From Foliimonas ilicis (lineage in GTDB: Bacteria; Pseudomonadota; Alphaproteobacteria; Rhizobiales; Rhizobiaceae): a stretch of DNA of 64,000 nucleotides. The notes under the pieces are model-generated. The model searched no databases. It was not told the origin of the DNA and saw nothing but the letters and a program-made list of their open reading frames with translations. The stretch covers positions 62,001 through 126,000 of the forward strand of contig NZ_JBDUUH010000016.1 of assembly GCF_039939195.1 (NCBI RefSeq), read 5' to 3'. The position numbers were made by a program, and so were the translations under genes. Below are positions 27,984 to 36,426 of the stretch, one piece after another (position 1 is the first letter of the stretch; each line of letters opens with the position of its first letter).

Positions 27984-28539
27984 ATGACCTCGATCGGCTA
28001 CGCAAGGGTATCCACCGGCAACCAGGATACGGCGCTTCAACTCGATGCGCTGTGCAAGGCGGGCTGCGAGAAGCTGTTCGAAGACAAGGCATCGGGTGTG
28101 AAAACCGATCGGCCGGGGCTCGCCGAAGCTGTGCGCTATGCCCGAGACGGCGACACGCTTACGGTCTGGAAGCTCGATCGCCTGGGCCGATCGATGAAGC
28201 ACCTGATCGAGATCGTCACGGAATTGGAGGCCAAAGGTGTCGGCTTCCGATCTATCACCGAAAACATCGACACCACGACACCCGGCGGTCGCCTGGTCTT
28301 CCATCTGTTCGTGGGCTCTGGCCCAGTTCGAACGCGATCTCATCCGGGAAAGAACCCGCGCCGGACTACAGGCAGCAGAGGAAAGCGGTCGGCGCGGAGG
28401 CCGGCAAGCTGTCGTCACGCCGGAGAAGCTCGCTAAGGCCCGCCAGCATCTGGCTGCCGGCCTCAATGTTCGCGAAGCCGCCGCGCGTGTGAAAATCGGC
28501 AAGACCGCGCTCTACGAAGCCCTCAAAGCCGAAAAATGA
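27984..28539 (+). pseudogene. tnpR: Serine resolvase, frameshifted
   Basis: Starts MTSIGYARVSTGNQDTALQL at 27984, with the catalytic serine in YARVS and LTVWKLDRLGRSMKHL. The frame breaks near 28310 after GGRLVFHLF; one extra base shifts reading to ALAQFERDLIRERTRAGL in the next frame, which continues through the helix-turn-helix (LNVREAAARVKIGKTALYEAL) to 28539. Both halves are otherwise intact. Pairs with the broken transposase on its left. Confidence 0.85.
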
Positions 28540-28615
28540 GCCGCACCCACCGTCAAACCGGCGTGAGTTCTTCATGCGTTCTCAAATGTCGGACAGATTC
28601 ATCACTTTCGTGTCG

Positions 28616-28688
28616 TGACGCCACCTTCTGGGAGTTGATCCGCATTGGACGGTGGCATGTCGAAGGCGAAGCGTACGACCGGGCGCTG
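28616..28688 (+). repeat. Short duplicate of the first Tn3 transposase gene
   Basis: Bases 28622-28688 equal 7070-7136 exactly (67 bp, encoding FWELIRIGRWHVEGEAYDR). The match continues left as TGACGCCAC, equal to 7052-7060, after loss of 12 bases between two CAC triplets. It is an orphan scrap of a closely related or the same transposon. Confidence 0.85.
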
Positions 28689-29029
28689 AGCCCAAAGGGA
28701 GCGACCTCAGTCAACTATAGCGGCCCATTTAGGCGGTTCTACTCACTCGTCGTATATCAACTTTGCGTGTCTTAAAGCCGATCGAATGGAAAGAGAAATC
28801 AAGAGGGAGAGGGAGGAAGTTCGCTCGCTCGGCGGGCCGGAGGTGTCTTCGGGAAGAATACGAGAAAAGGCGCAGCGACTGGCGGTGTATCGATGATCCC
28901 AGATGGGGTTAATCCGAGCTTTGCTGCATGCATAGGCATGGTTATATTCGGCGGTCTTTTTTCTTCTTGGAAGGGAACACAAAATTTGACGTATCTTATG
29001 AAACAAAATCGGCCAGCACGCCTTAAGGT

Positions 29030-29071
29030 GAGGCCCAGCACATGAGATGTGGGTCTGTAGAACCGGGCCTC
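29030..29071. repeat. Hairpin module 1 (GAGGCCC ... GGGCCTC)
   Basis: A 7-bp stem with about 28 bases between arms; the right arm is embedded in CCGGGCCTCGTGTTGCGG. A related module starts 108 bp downstream. Confidence 0.55.
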
Positions 29072-29137
29072 GTGTTGCGGGTAAGCAACGCGCGCCAAAT
29101 TGCATACTCATGCAGATTTAGGAAGAGGGAAATTAGT

Positions 29138-29180
29138 GAGGCCCGGCGGGTTTTGGGGGGCTAAGTAGGTACCGGGCCTC
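29138..29180. repeat. Hairpin module 2 (GAGGCCCGG ... CCGGGCCTC)
   Basis: A perfect 9-bp stem with a 25-base loop; right arm context CCGGGCCTCCTGTAGCGAA resembles module 1. Function unknown. Confidence 0.6.
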
Positions 29181-29740
29181 CTGTAGCGAATACGCCACGA
29201 AACAATATCTCATGATTCGCAGCACTCTGCTGTGTCAAATGACATGTCTGCTGCGCAAGTCGCTCCGAAGGGCTGATAGGCACTTTTTGTGCTTACTCCG
29301 GCGGGGTCCGTGTTGGCAAGCACTAACCGCGAGAGCAACCGCACGAATGTAAGCACACCGCTCAACCTTGCCTCGTTCATAAAGTGGTTCTAAGAATGTG
29401 ACGCAATATCCTAAAATGGCCGTCGTCTCCCGCGTTTTCAGTCCCTTCTTAATCATCAGGTTGTTCCAATGTGTCAGGATCAATTCCTAGAGCCTCGGCA
29501 ACGGCATTTTTTGCCAGTCTTCATCTAAGTCGAATTCCATCTGTCTTCCGTGAGGCCGCGCGACGAAATGGTTCTTGGCATCAAGCGAGATTGTTGATCT
29601 CTCTGTCGCAAGCATGCAAAATCCGACGAATGCCGATGAGATGCCGAAGACTCACGCTGACGTGAAAAGCAAACCACGTGACCGGTAGACAGTGAGTGGC
29701 AAGCCGCTCGATCGAAGAGCCGCCTTACGTTCTGCACTAA

Positions 29741-29845
29741 GACCTCAACGAGCTTGAGGCTGAGAATAAGCATTTGAAAAAGCTGCTTGCTGAGAGGCTT
29801 GACAATGACAACGCTGAACTCAAGCGAAAACGCGGTTGTCTGTGA
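29741..29845 (+). pseudogene. IS3-family OrfA-like scrap
   Basis: 34 codons reading DLNELEAENKHLKKLL and then DNDNAELKRKRG resemble the leucine-zipper end of IS3-family OrfA transposases (LEAEN..LKKLLAE..LDNA.LK). A stop codon directly precedes it and no OrfB follows. Short match, tentative. Confidence 0.42.
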
Positions 29846-30265
29846 CATGAGTTTCCATCCATTGAAGCCAGCGGGGTCGACGCACAGCTAGCTGTCCATC
29901 AACCGAACCGCGATGCATACGCATTACACAATGCTCCCAGACATGAGCACACGTTGAATAATTGATGAAGATGCCCGACACCGAAGCGGGTGAACGATTA
30001 AGGCTTGGCATCGGGATTAGTGTAAATACAATCGTCAGTTCGTTTTCCGGCGACGTTTTTGAACACGCTCATTCAGAAGCGATAATTGTCTTCCTTACCT
30101 TCGCAACGAGCGGCAAATGCGATGCAGCGTTTGAAATTTTTTGCCGGACGTTGGCTTACGGAGCATGAATTACGATCAAACTTTGTCTAGATACTCGTGC
30201 TGGTCCCTGGCGGTTAGAAAATCCAGTTCGGAGCTACCTAACAAATGCGATGACGCCAATATCGC

Positions 30266-31219
30266 TCATTCCATTTTTGCCTTGACAGCGAGATCGTTGA
30301 GACGCTCCTGACAGATAACCGCAACCAGCCCCTGGAGGGCAGATGTACGCCCTCCGAGCCATTCCAGAGCTTCAGCGCTGATTTCGTAATGTTCGGAATA
30401 GCGCGCTTTCACATAGGCTTCATTGATGGTGTTAAACCATGCGGTGTAGCGCTGGAGATCACGTGGCCAAGCCTCGACAAGGCGCATGTCTTGCTGTTCG
30501 GCCAGTGCGCGCAGAAACTTGAGATTGTGGGATGGTGGGCTATAGTTTGTGAGAACCAACAGCAGAGCTGCGTAAAATTGTTCAACTGACTGATGTAGCT
30601 GAAACGCAGCCTCACTTTTTCGACCTTTGCTCAGCGCATATCTTGATGTGTCAAGAAATCCTGCTGCGGCCGGAAACCGCTTTTCGAAATACGTCTTTGC
30701 CACATTGTATTCATCGGCAGCTGACATTGGCTTGGGTTCAGCAAGAGGCTCGTCGTCCAACTCATAGAGTGCGATGCCCTGACGGCGGATATCGGAAAAG
30801 AAATATTGTCCTTGTCTGAGAGCGGTGTTTATCTCGCGCCGCGAGTGGACAATGAAACTCACCGGCGTCGAGACGCCCCGGTCATGTAACAATCGGTCAG
30901 CAGCTTTGTACCAATATGTGGAGAAATCGGTCAGCTTCTTGTTGTTGACGATGATGAGCAGGTCGTAATCGGATCGGTAACCTTTCATTGTATGTGGCTC
31001 ATCCACCCAGTCACCGCGTGCATATGATCCGAACAGGATGACTTTCAAGATTCTGCCCATCTTTTTGAATTCTGCAGAGCCCTCCTTGAGCACATCTGCG
31101 AATTCCTCCAGCAGGATTTGCAGGATACGCGCCAACTCACGCTGCTTTTTTTCCGGCAAATGGTCGAGGCTGGATTTCATTATCGATTGGAGCATCCCGG
31201 CGATTTCCTGTTCATTCAA
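30266..31219 (-). CDS. Nucleotidyltransferase-HEPN fusion protein
   Basis: 317 residues. The N-terminal half has the minimal nucleotidyltransferase motif GSYARGDW near residue 65 and the metal-binding pair in SDYDLLII near residue 83. The C-terminal half (from about residue 165, AADEYNVAKTYFEKRF) is a HEPN domain with HQSVEQFYAALLLV and a RYSEHYEI segment near residue 275 resembling the HEPN R-x-H region. Separate MNT and HEPN proteins form toxin-antitoxin pairs; fused forms are common as single genes on mobile DNA and are suspected in defence or stress responses. No partner gene is seen. The gene looks intact and is set among degenerate conjugation and transposon remnants. Confidence 0.87.
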   Translation of the reverse strand: MNEQEIAGMLQSIMKSSLDHLPEKKQRELARILQILLEEFADVLKEGSAEFKKMGRILKVILFGSYARGDWVDEPHTMKGYRSDYDLLIIVNNKKLTDFSTYWYKAADRLLHDRGVSTPVSFIVHSRREINTALRQGQYFFSDIRRQGIALYELDDEPLAEPKPMSAADEYNVAKTYFEKRFPAAAGFLDTSRYALSKGRKSEAAFQLHQSVEQFYAALLLVLTNYSPPSHNLKFLRALAEQQDMRLVEAWPRDLQRYTAWFNTINEAYVKARYSEHYEISAEALEWLGGRTSALQGLVAVICQERLNDLAVKAKME

Positions 31220-31652
31220 ATCAATAAGTTATGCCAGCTTCAGAATCCACCGATTGAAAACGAAAAGGTGTCATCGGCGAACGTGGCAGGCAGGCTCTCC
31301 AATCCACGACGACTTATTCATGCGGCGCAAGTTATGTTGCGTCAATCTACAAATCGAACAGAAAAATCCACAAAAATAGCCTGTTGACGCAATAGTGGGG
31401 CTAAAATAACGTAGGTTTTTTCTCGCAATGCTCTTTTTGTTGCATCAACACCTGCATTATTATCACGAAAATTTAATGACGAAATCTGACCGTGAGCGAA
31501 AGGAATGTCGATGAAGCCGCCCGGTTGGGCTTTCCGAGATGGCGGTTTGCGGGATCAGTCCGTTGGCACATTTGTCTGCTTTATCCCTTTCAGAAGGGCG
31601 AAAAACGCTTCGGGCACTAGAGTCAGATTTCCCCCGCAAGGTTGAGAGGGTG
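31220..31652. other. Intergenic region, no gene recognised
   Basis: AT-rich upstream flank of the nucleotidyltransferase-HEPN gene (31220-31480) followed by sequence that may be further eroded traG DNA. No intact element found. Confidence 0.45.
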
Positions 31653-31952
31653 TCACCTGTTTCCTGGCTCATGGGTGACGATGTGGAGGATCAAGTCGGC
31701 AATAAGCGCCCTGGCTTCTTCGTTCCAATGCGCCTCAGCCGCCGTGCGGGGATCGTCATGGACGAGGGTATCAGCGCGTGCCAGCGTCTTCGGCAACATC
31801 GAGGCCGTCCGGATATGCGCGCCGAGCGGATCGAGGATATGAACGGATCCAAACGTTTCGCGGGTGCGGCCGGCGATCTTTGCATTCTCACTCTTGGCAT
31901 CAATACAGATCACCGAGCGGTTGGGGGTTAGAAGGAATAATAGTGCCAACAC
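31653..31952 (-). pseudogene. traG: traG/virD4 coupling-protein fragment
   Basis: About 95 codons match the region after Walker A in TraG-type coupling ATPases: SVICIDAKSENAKIAGRTRE, then GSVHILDPLG and HWNEEARALIADLILHIV (family: W-EEA-ALI-GL-LHI). Both ends of the gene are missing. The coupling protein brings DNA to the conjugation channel, so with the trbI pieces this shows a former conjugative element. Confidence 0.78.
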
Positions 31953-32082
31953 CCAAGCCCGTTCGCGTCGGCGCTATGGTGAGCAGATGGGGCGAGCCAT
32001 TATAGCACAGCAGTTTTTTGATCACCCGTCACGGTCGATCAGAAGACTGGACCCGGTGCGAGTGAGAGCAGCGATTTCCCTG

Positions 32083-32600
32083 GTCGTAGCAAAGCGGACC
32101 GAACCAAACACGGCAGCACTTCGCGCCGACCTCGGCGGACAGAACGTCGACCTGAAAGGCCAGTCCAAGAAGGACTTCTTCAACGCCGATAGGGACCTGG
32201 GCTATCTGCCGAACCCAGTCGTGCCGCAGCAATACCCTACGAGCTCAAACGCGGCTCGGTGATCGCCGGGACGCTCATCACCGGCATCAACTCCGACCGT
32301 CCCGGCCGCATCACTCTGCAGGTCAGCCAGAATGACTTTGGCAGTGCCACCGGCCACCGGCCACCGCCTCCTCCCTGCAGGGGACCAATCTCTTCGGCAG
32401 CTACGACAGCAAGGTCTCCTTCGGCCGGTCCCATGTTCTCGTCATCTGGACCGATATCATCTTCCCCAACGGCTCGACGCTGGCCACCCAAGACACTGCG
32501 TCCGACGCCGCGAGGCGGAATTTTGCGGAAACATTCGCCGGGGTACAAGTTCAACGTCCTCGTCGATCAGGACATCGTGTTTCCGGCAAGATATCGATAG
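32083..32600 (+). pseudogene. trbI: trbI (VirB10-like) fragment, copy B, with frameshifts and an internal deletion
   Basis: Reading starts in TrbI-like sequence GQSKKDFFNADRDLGYLPNP. It changes frame to GSVIAGTLITGINSDRPGRI (conserved TrbI start of the periplasmic domain), then to pieces of the QGTRLIGSYDS region, then TASDAARRNFAETF. A deletion follows, and the end is PGYKFNVLVDQDIVFPARYR with stop at 32600. It shares the DAARRNFAETF block with copy A, so these are two different trbI copies, in opposite orientation, not two halves of one gene. Confidence 0.78.
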
Positions 32601-32722
32601 CGACGCTGCTCCGGACGGAGAAGGGAATTGTGCTCGACCTTTTCAACACCGCCTTCGCGGCCTGTACATTGCTGATTGCGGTCTGGAGGCCTCGAAAGAC
32701 TTGGCTGCTGTTTCTGCTGGCG

Positions 32723-32744
32723 GGCCGAGGCTGTGTGAAAACTC
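32723..32744 (+). repeat. Left inverted repeat of the IS1182-type element
   Basis: Pairs with 34129-34150 over 22 bases with a single A/G difference. Confidence 0.8.
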
Positions 32745-32784
32745 CTGATAATGCTATGATGTGGCACTGCTTCGGAGGTGCCGC

Positions 32785-34080
32785 ATGGGACGTTTCGTTG
32801 AAGCTGCAGACCGCGACCAAGCGAGCTTTTTGCCGGCGTGTCTGGAAGACTATGTGGATGCTGACAACCCGGTCCGCATCATTGACGCCTTCGTGGATGA
32901 ACTCGAGCTGGCCGAACTCGGCTTTGCCCGCGTGCAGCCGGCATCGACCGGCAGACCCGGCTATGCGCCCGGCACGATGCTCAAGCTCTATGTCTATGGC
33001 TATCTGCATCAGCTGACGTCGAGCCGGAAGCTTGAGCGCGAGGCTGGCCGCAATATCGAGCTAATGTGGCTGATCGGCAAGCTGGTGCCGGACTTCAAGA
33101 CCATCGCCGACTTCCGCCGCGACAATGCCGATGCGATCCAGATCGCATGTCAGCGCTTTGTCGCCATCTGCCGCGCTCTTGGTCTGGTCGGCGGTGGCAT
33201 GGTTGTCATTGATGGGTCACGCATGCGGGCGGTGAACACGCACGAGAAGAACTACACCAAGGGCAAGCTGGCGCGTCGCAAGGCCCATGTCGAGGAAAGC
33301 ATTGCGCGCTATCTCGCCGAGCTTGAGGAAGCCGATTATGCGGAGACCGGACCAGCCACGCCGCGCATCGATCACCTCACCGAGCGACTGGCATCGCTGC
33401 GCGGTCGTCTTGGTGAGCTCGAGGAGATTGGCCGGCAACTGCAAGCCGCTCCAGATGAGCAGATCTCGCTCACCGACCCGGATGCGCGCGCCATGGCAAC
33501 CGGAAGTGATCATCGCGGAGTGGTCGGCTACAACGTGCAGGCAGCCGTCGATACCAAGCATCATATCGTGGTCGCCAATGCGGTGACGAACCGGGGCCAT
33601 GACCGATCGCACCTGCTGGAGATGGCCAAGGCCGCCCAGGCAGAGACCGGCGCTCCAGAAATGATCGCCCTTGCTGACCGCGGCTATTACGAGGGCGAGC
33701 AGATTCGCTCCTGCGCCGAAGCTGGCATCATCGCGATGGTTCCCAAGCCCAATACCTCACCAGCTCAGGCGCGTGGCTTCTGGGGCAAGGCCATGTTCGT
33801 GCATGAGCCTGAGACAGACACCTATCGGTGTCCCGCCGGCCAGCAGTTGCAGAAGCGCTTCGCCCGAGTGGAGGGCGGCAAGCTCATCAGCGTCTACTTC
33901 AACCAGAAGGCCTGCAGCGCATGCCCCTCGCGTCCCCTGTGCACGTCCGGCACCCACTTCCGAACGCGTGGCCTCAGGAACGTCACTACCGAAGCCAGCT
34001 TGGCAATCCTGGCCTACAACATGAAACGCGCCATCGCAGTCGCCGGCGTTGCCTCGACCCTCAAAGTAATAACGGGATGA
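32785..34080 (+). CDS. IS1182-type transposase (DDE, IS5/IS1182 group)
   Basis: 431 residues from ATG 32785, with GGAGGT 5-10 bases upstream (start MGRFVEAADRDQASFLPACL). Family features: N-terminal domain GRPGYAPGTMLKLYVYGYLH and RNIELMWLIGKLVPDFKTIADFR; catalytic Asp in VVIDGSRMRAVN; second Asp in IALADRGYYEGEQI; the cysteine cluster YRCPAGQ...CSACPSRPLC; and the C-terminal TEASLAILAYNMKRAI with the Glu region. No lesions, so the element may be active. Confidence 0.93.
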   Translation: MGRFVEAADRDQASFLPACLEDYVDADNPVRIIDAFVDELELAELGFARVQPASTGRPGYAPGTMLKLYVYGYLHQLTSSRKLEREAGRNIELMWLIGKLVPDFKTIADFRRDNADAIQIACQRFVAICRALGLVGGGMVVIDGSRMRAVNTHEKNYTKGKLARRKAHVEESIARYLAELEEADYAETGPATPRIDHLTERLASLRGRLGELEEIGRQLQAAPDEQISLTDPDARAMATGSDHRGVVGYNVQAAVDTKHHIVVANAVTNRGHDRSHLLEMAKAAQAETGAPEMIALADRGYYEGEQIRSCAEAGIIAMVPKPNTSPAQARGFWGKAMFVHEPETDTYRCPAGQQLQKRFARVEGGKLISVYFNQKACSACPSRPLCTSGTHFRTRGLRNVTTEASLAILAYNMKRAIAVAGVASTLKVITG

Positions 34081-34128
34081 ATGGAGCAAATGCGCGCCAT
34101 GGCAGCAGCCTGCGCGACGAGCGACGGT

Positions 34129-34150
34129 GAGTTCTCACACAGCCTCGGCC
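34129..34150 (-). repeat. Right inverted repeat of the IS1182-type element
   Basis: Reverse complement of 32723-32744 with one mismatch. Confidence 0.8.
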
Positions 34151-34639
34151 CCGAACCTGCTTTCGATCGCGACCTATATCGCCGTTCCGCTCGATCGAAA
34201 CCGGCCGGCTATTTTGTTTTCGACCGTCCTTCATCTCGCGTTTCTGGTCACGCACTCCGAAGAAGATGAAATTCCAGATCGTTGCACTTCTGCAACGCTG
34301 CCTCGGAATTGTGCTACGAATTTGCGGTCGGCTCGACGGGTTCATGCCCTGAGACAATACAGCAAAATCAACATGAAACATGTACACTATTGTCAGGTTT
34401 TAGCGGATCGGTGGCACATCACCCTCGACCGGTTCTAAACGATTGGCCTTGAACGACTTTTTGCCTTGAGATAAGGGCGGACTAGAGAAACTGCGCTTAT
34501 GGACCGTCGAGAGAGTGAACAAGCCCGTAGATCGACCACGCACGAATACGCACGACGGCACGACTGCCATCGCCGCGTTATCCGCCGGTGGTCTTGCGCG
34601 CGATCTCGGATGTAAGCGGTGGCGGAGGAGGCGGGGTCG
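34151..34639. other. Upstream region of iron cluster 1
   Basis: About 490 bp with no gene. It carries the palindrome at 34281-34296, which recurs at the same distance before cluster 2. No RirA or Irr box was recognised by eye. Confidence 0.5.
34281..34296. promoter_or_regulatory. Palindrome GTTGCA-N4-TGCAAC, candidate operator of iron cluster 1
   Basis: Perfect 6-bp arms, extended on the right by CGC in both copies. Its end lies 343 bp before the sigma-factor start. The second copy is at 43175-43190, 351 bp before the paralogous sigma gene, although the DNA around the two copies is otherwise unlike. Confidence 0.55.
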
Positions 34640-35155
34640 ATGCCGGCTGCGCTGAACGCCATCTTCGAGATCCATCGCCGGTCGCTGCTCTGGAGCGTGA
34701 TGCGCATCGTGCGCGATCCGCAGACGGCCGAGGATCTGGCTCAGGAAACCTACCTTCGGGCGCGGCGCGCGGTCGAGAGCGGTCCCATCGAGCATCTCGA
34801 GGGTTTCCTTCACCAGACCGCCCGAAACCTTGCGCTCGATCATCTTCGGCGGAAGAGCACGAGGGCGAGGGTCGAGGCCGAAGGGGTCGACGACATTTCG
34901 CTCAACGAAATCCCGGCTGACGTTCCCTCAATCGAGCAGGCCTTGATCGAGAGGCAGACGTTCTGCTGGTTCAACGAGGCGCTCTCCGGTTTGCCGAAGC
35001 GCGCCCAGGCCGTGATGGTTCTGAGCCGGATCGAGGAATGGTCGAACGTCAGGATCGCTACGCATCTAGGCATTTCCGAGCGCACGGTCTTCAATGACCT
35101 GAAGCTCGCCATGGCCCATTGCCGGGACGCGCTGGCACGCCTCGACGGCAAGTGA
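34640..35155 (+). CDS. FecI-type ECF sigma factor, cluster 1
   Basis: 171 residues from ATG 34640, chosen because GGAGG lies about 10 bases upstream and because the paralogue starts at the matching position (MPAALNAIF here, LPATLANIF there); a GTG at 34619 is the alternative. Region 2 is LLWSVMRIVRDPQTAEDLAQ with ETYLRARR; region 4 is RAQAVMVLSRIEEWSNVRIA followed by HLGISERTVFNDLKLA. FecI proteins direct RNA polymerase to the iron-uptake operon when the receptor and FecR signal substrate. FecR follows after 166 bp that contain a shared promoter motif. Confidence 0.93.
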   Translation: MPAALNAIFEIHRRSLLWSVMRIVRDPQTAEDLAQETYLRARRAVESGPIEHLEGFLHQTARNLALDHLRRKSTRARVEAEGVDDISLNEIPADVPSIEQALIERQTFCWFNEALSGLPKRAQAVMVLSRIEEWSNVRIATHLGISERTVFNDLKLAMAHCRDALARLDGK

Positions 35156-35256
35156 GGGCCGGAAGATGGCGCGGACGTCGCTGGCTTCCGCCACTTCCAT
35201 TGCCTTGTCGAGCGTGGCGCCCAGCGCCCGCCGGGGCCACGAAACCATTTTTGCCG

Positions 35257-35278
35257 GATTCCGTGCCTTGGTGCGTCT
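35257..35278 (+). promoter_or_regulatory. Candidate ECF (FecI-type) promoter of fecR cluster 1
   Basis: GATTC-N12-CGTCT, 43 bp before the fecR GTG. The same two blocks with the same 12-base spacing occur at 44156-44177 before the second fecR, followed in both by TAT-N-AGGA. CGTC-type -10 elements are typical of ECF promoters. Assignment is inference from conservation. Confidence 0.5.
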
Positions 35279-35321
35279 AGGTTATAGGAACCCGCAATGC
35301 ATTTTTGAACGGACAGGCTGA

Positions 35322-36311
35322 GTGGGACACCAAGGCGCGGATGACAGCGAGAAACGGGAAGACGACTATGTCCACGACGATCCGGTCGTCGATGAAGCGT
35401 TGGACTGGTTTACGCGGCTGCGCAATCGGGAGTCCGATAGCGACACCCGGCGCGAATTCGTATCCTGGCTGAACCGTAGCCCGCGGCACGAAGAAGAATT
35501 CCGAAATCTCGAAGCGATCTGGGGGTCGTCCTCCTTCCTGAAGGCGGTGAAGTCGCTTCCGGTCGACCCCGGCATCCGTCGTCCCCGCTTCAGCCGGTGG
35601 GCGATGCACGGGTCCGCCGCGGCCGCTGCCATGCTGCTTGCCGCCGGAGTGTGGCAGTACCCATCCCTGATCATCTCGTGGCAAGCGGACTACGTGACCG
35701 TGACCGGGGATCAGTCGACGATTCAGCTTCCGGACGGCTCGACCATGATGCTGAACACCGCCTCCGCCGTCGCCGTCGATTTCGAGAACGGGCGCCGACG
35801 CGTCCAGCTGCTGCGCGGGGAAGCGTTCTTCGACGTGCAGCACGATCTACATCGACCGTTCGTGGTCAAGGCGAGCTTCGGGGAGGTCGAGGTCAGGGGC
35901 ACCGCATTTTCCGTGCGCACCGACGCGAAGGAGGACGACGTGTTTCTCGAGCGCGGCAAGGTGCAGGTCTATTGTCTCTGCGACCGCAGCAATCAGGTCG
36001 AACTGCATCCGGGTGAGGGTGTCAGCGTGACGGCATCCGCCGTATCGCCTGTCCGGGCGCAGGAGGGCTCCGAGACGCTTGCATGGCGGGAAGGGCGCAT
36101 CGCATTCGAGACCGCCCGCCTCGGCGACGTTCTGGACGAGCTGCGCCGTTACTACAGCGGCCGTATCGTGGTGATGGACGACCGCGTGAACCGCATGGTC
36201 GTCACTGGAAACTACCGGCTCGACAATGTCGAGGGCGCGATCCGGACCCTGGCCGATGCGGCCGGCGTTGGAATGACCCGGATTCCGGGCGGTCTGATAA
36301 TCCTGCGATAG
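35322..36311 (+). CDS. FecR-type anti-sigma/sigma-regulator, cluster 1
   Basis: 329 residues from GTG 35322. N-terminal cytoplasmic DUF4880-type segment (DEALDWFTRLRN, RREFVSWLNRSPRHEEEF), one membrane helix at about 97-113 (AAAAMLLAAGVWQYP), then the periplasmic FecR domain (QLPDGSTMMLNTASAVAVDF, LLRGEAFFDVQHD, VEVRGTAFSVRTD) and a C-terminal secretin/TonB-like short domain (VTGNYRLDNVEGAIRTLA). It relays receptor occupancy across the inner membrane to the sigma factor. Confidence 0.94.
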   Translation: MGHQGADDSEKREDDYVHDDPVVDEALDWFTRLRNRESDSDTRREFVSWLNRSPRHEEEFRNLEAIWGSSSFLKAVKSLPVDPGIRRPRFSRWAMHGSAAAAAMLLAAGVWQYPSLIISWQADYVTVTGDQSTIQLPDGSTMMLNTASAVAVDFENGRRRVQLLRGEAFFDVQHDLHRPFVVKASFGEVEVRGTAFSVRTDAKEDDVFLERGKVQVYCLCDRSNQVELHPGEGVSVTASAVSPVRAQEGSETLAWREGRIAFETARLGDVLDELRRYYSGRIVVMDDRVNRMVVTGNYRLDNVEGAIRTLADAAGVGMTRIPGGLIILR

Positions 36312-36426
36312 CATCTCAACTTTTTTTTCCGACTCCGGGCCCCTGCCGCGTCCTTGATAGTAGAGGGGTGCGGCTGAGCACGATGCGTCCGATCCCTCGC
36401 AAGTTCTGAGAGAGGGTTAGACGACA

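Larger units (their letters stand above)
25417..28539. mobile_element. Remnant of a second Tn3-family transposon
   Basis: A decayed transposase (minus strand) and a frameshifted resolvase (plus strand) in divergent order, as in many Tn3 relatives. No matching 38-bp terminal repeats were found; the left side is fused to a trbI fragment, and the short gap between the two genes looks too small to hold a complete res site. Confidence 0.7.
28540..30265. other. Gene-poor, relatively AT-rich junk region
   Basis: About 1.7 kb without a convincing intact gene. It holds a transposase scrap (28616-28688), two hairpin modules (29030-29180) and an IS3-like scrap (29741-29845). Other reading frames are short and unlike known proteins. 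Confidence 0.6.
32723..34150. mobile_element. IS1182-type insertion sequence
   Basis: 1.43-kb unit with one transposase gene and 22-bp inverted ends that differ at one base: 32723-32744 (GGCCGAGGCTGTGTGA...) and 34129-34150. The outer GGCCGAG may be part of the true repeat or a palindromic target. It sits just after the trbI copy B fragment. Confidence 0.82.
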
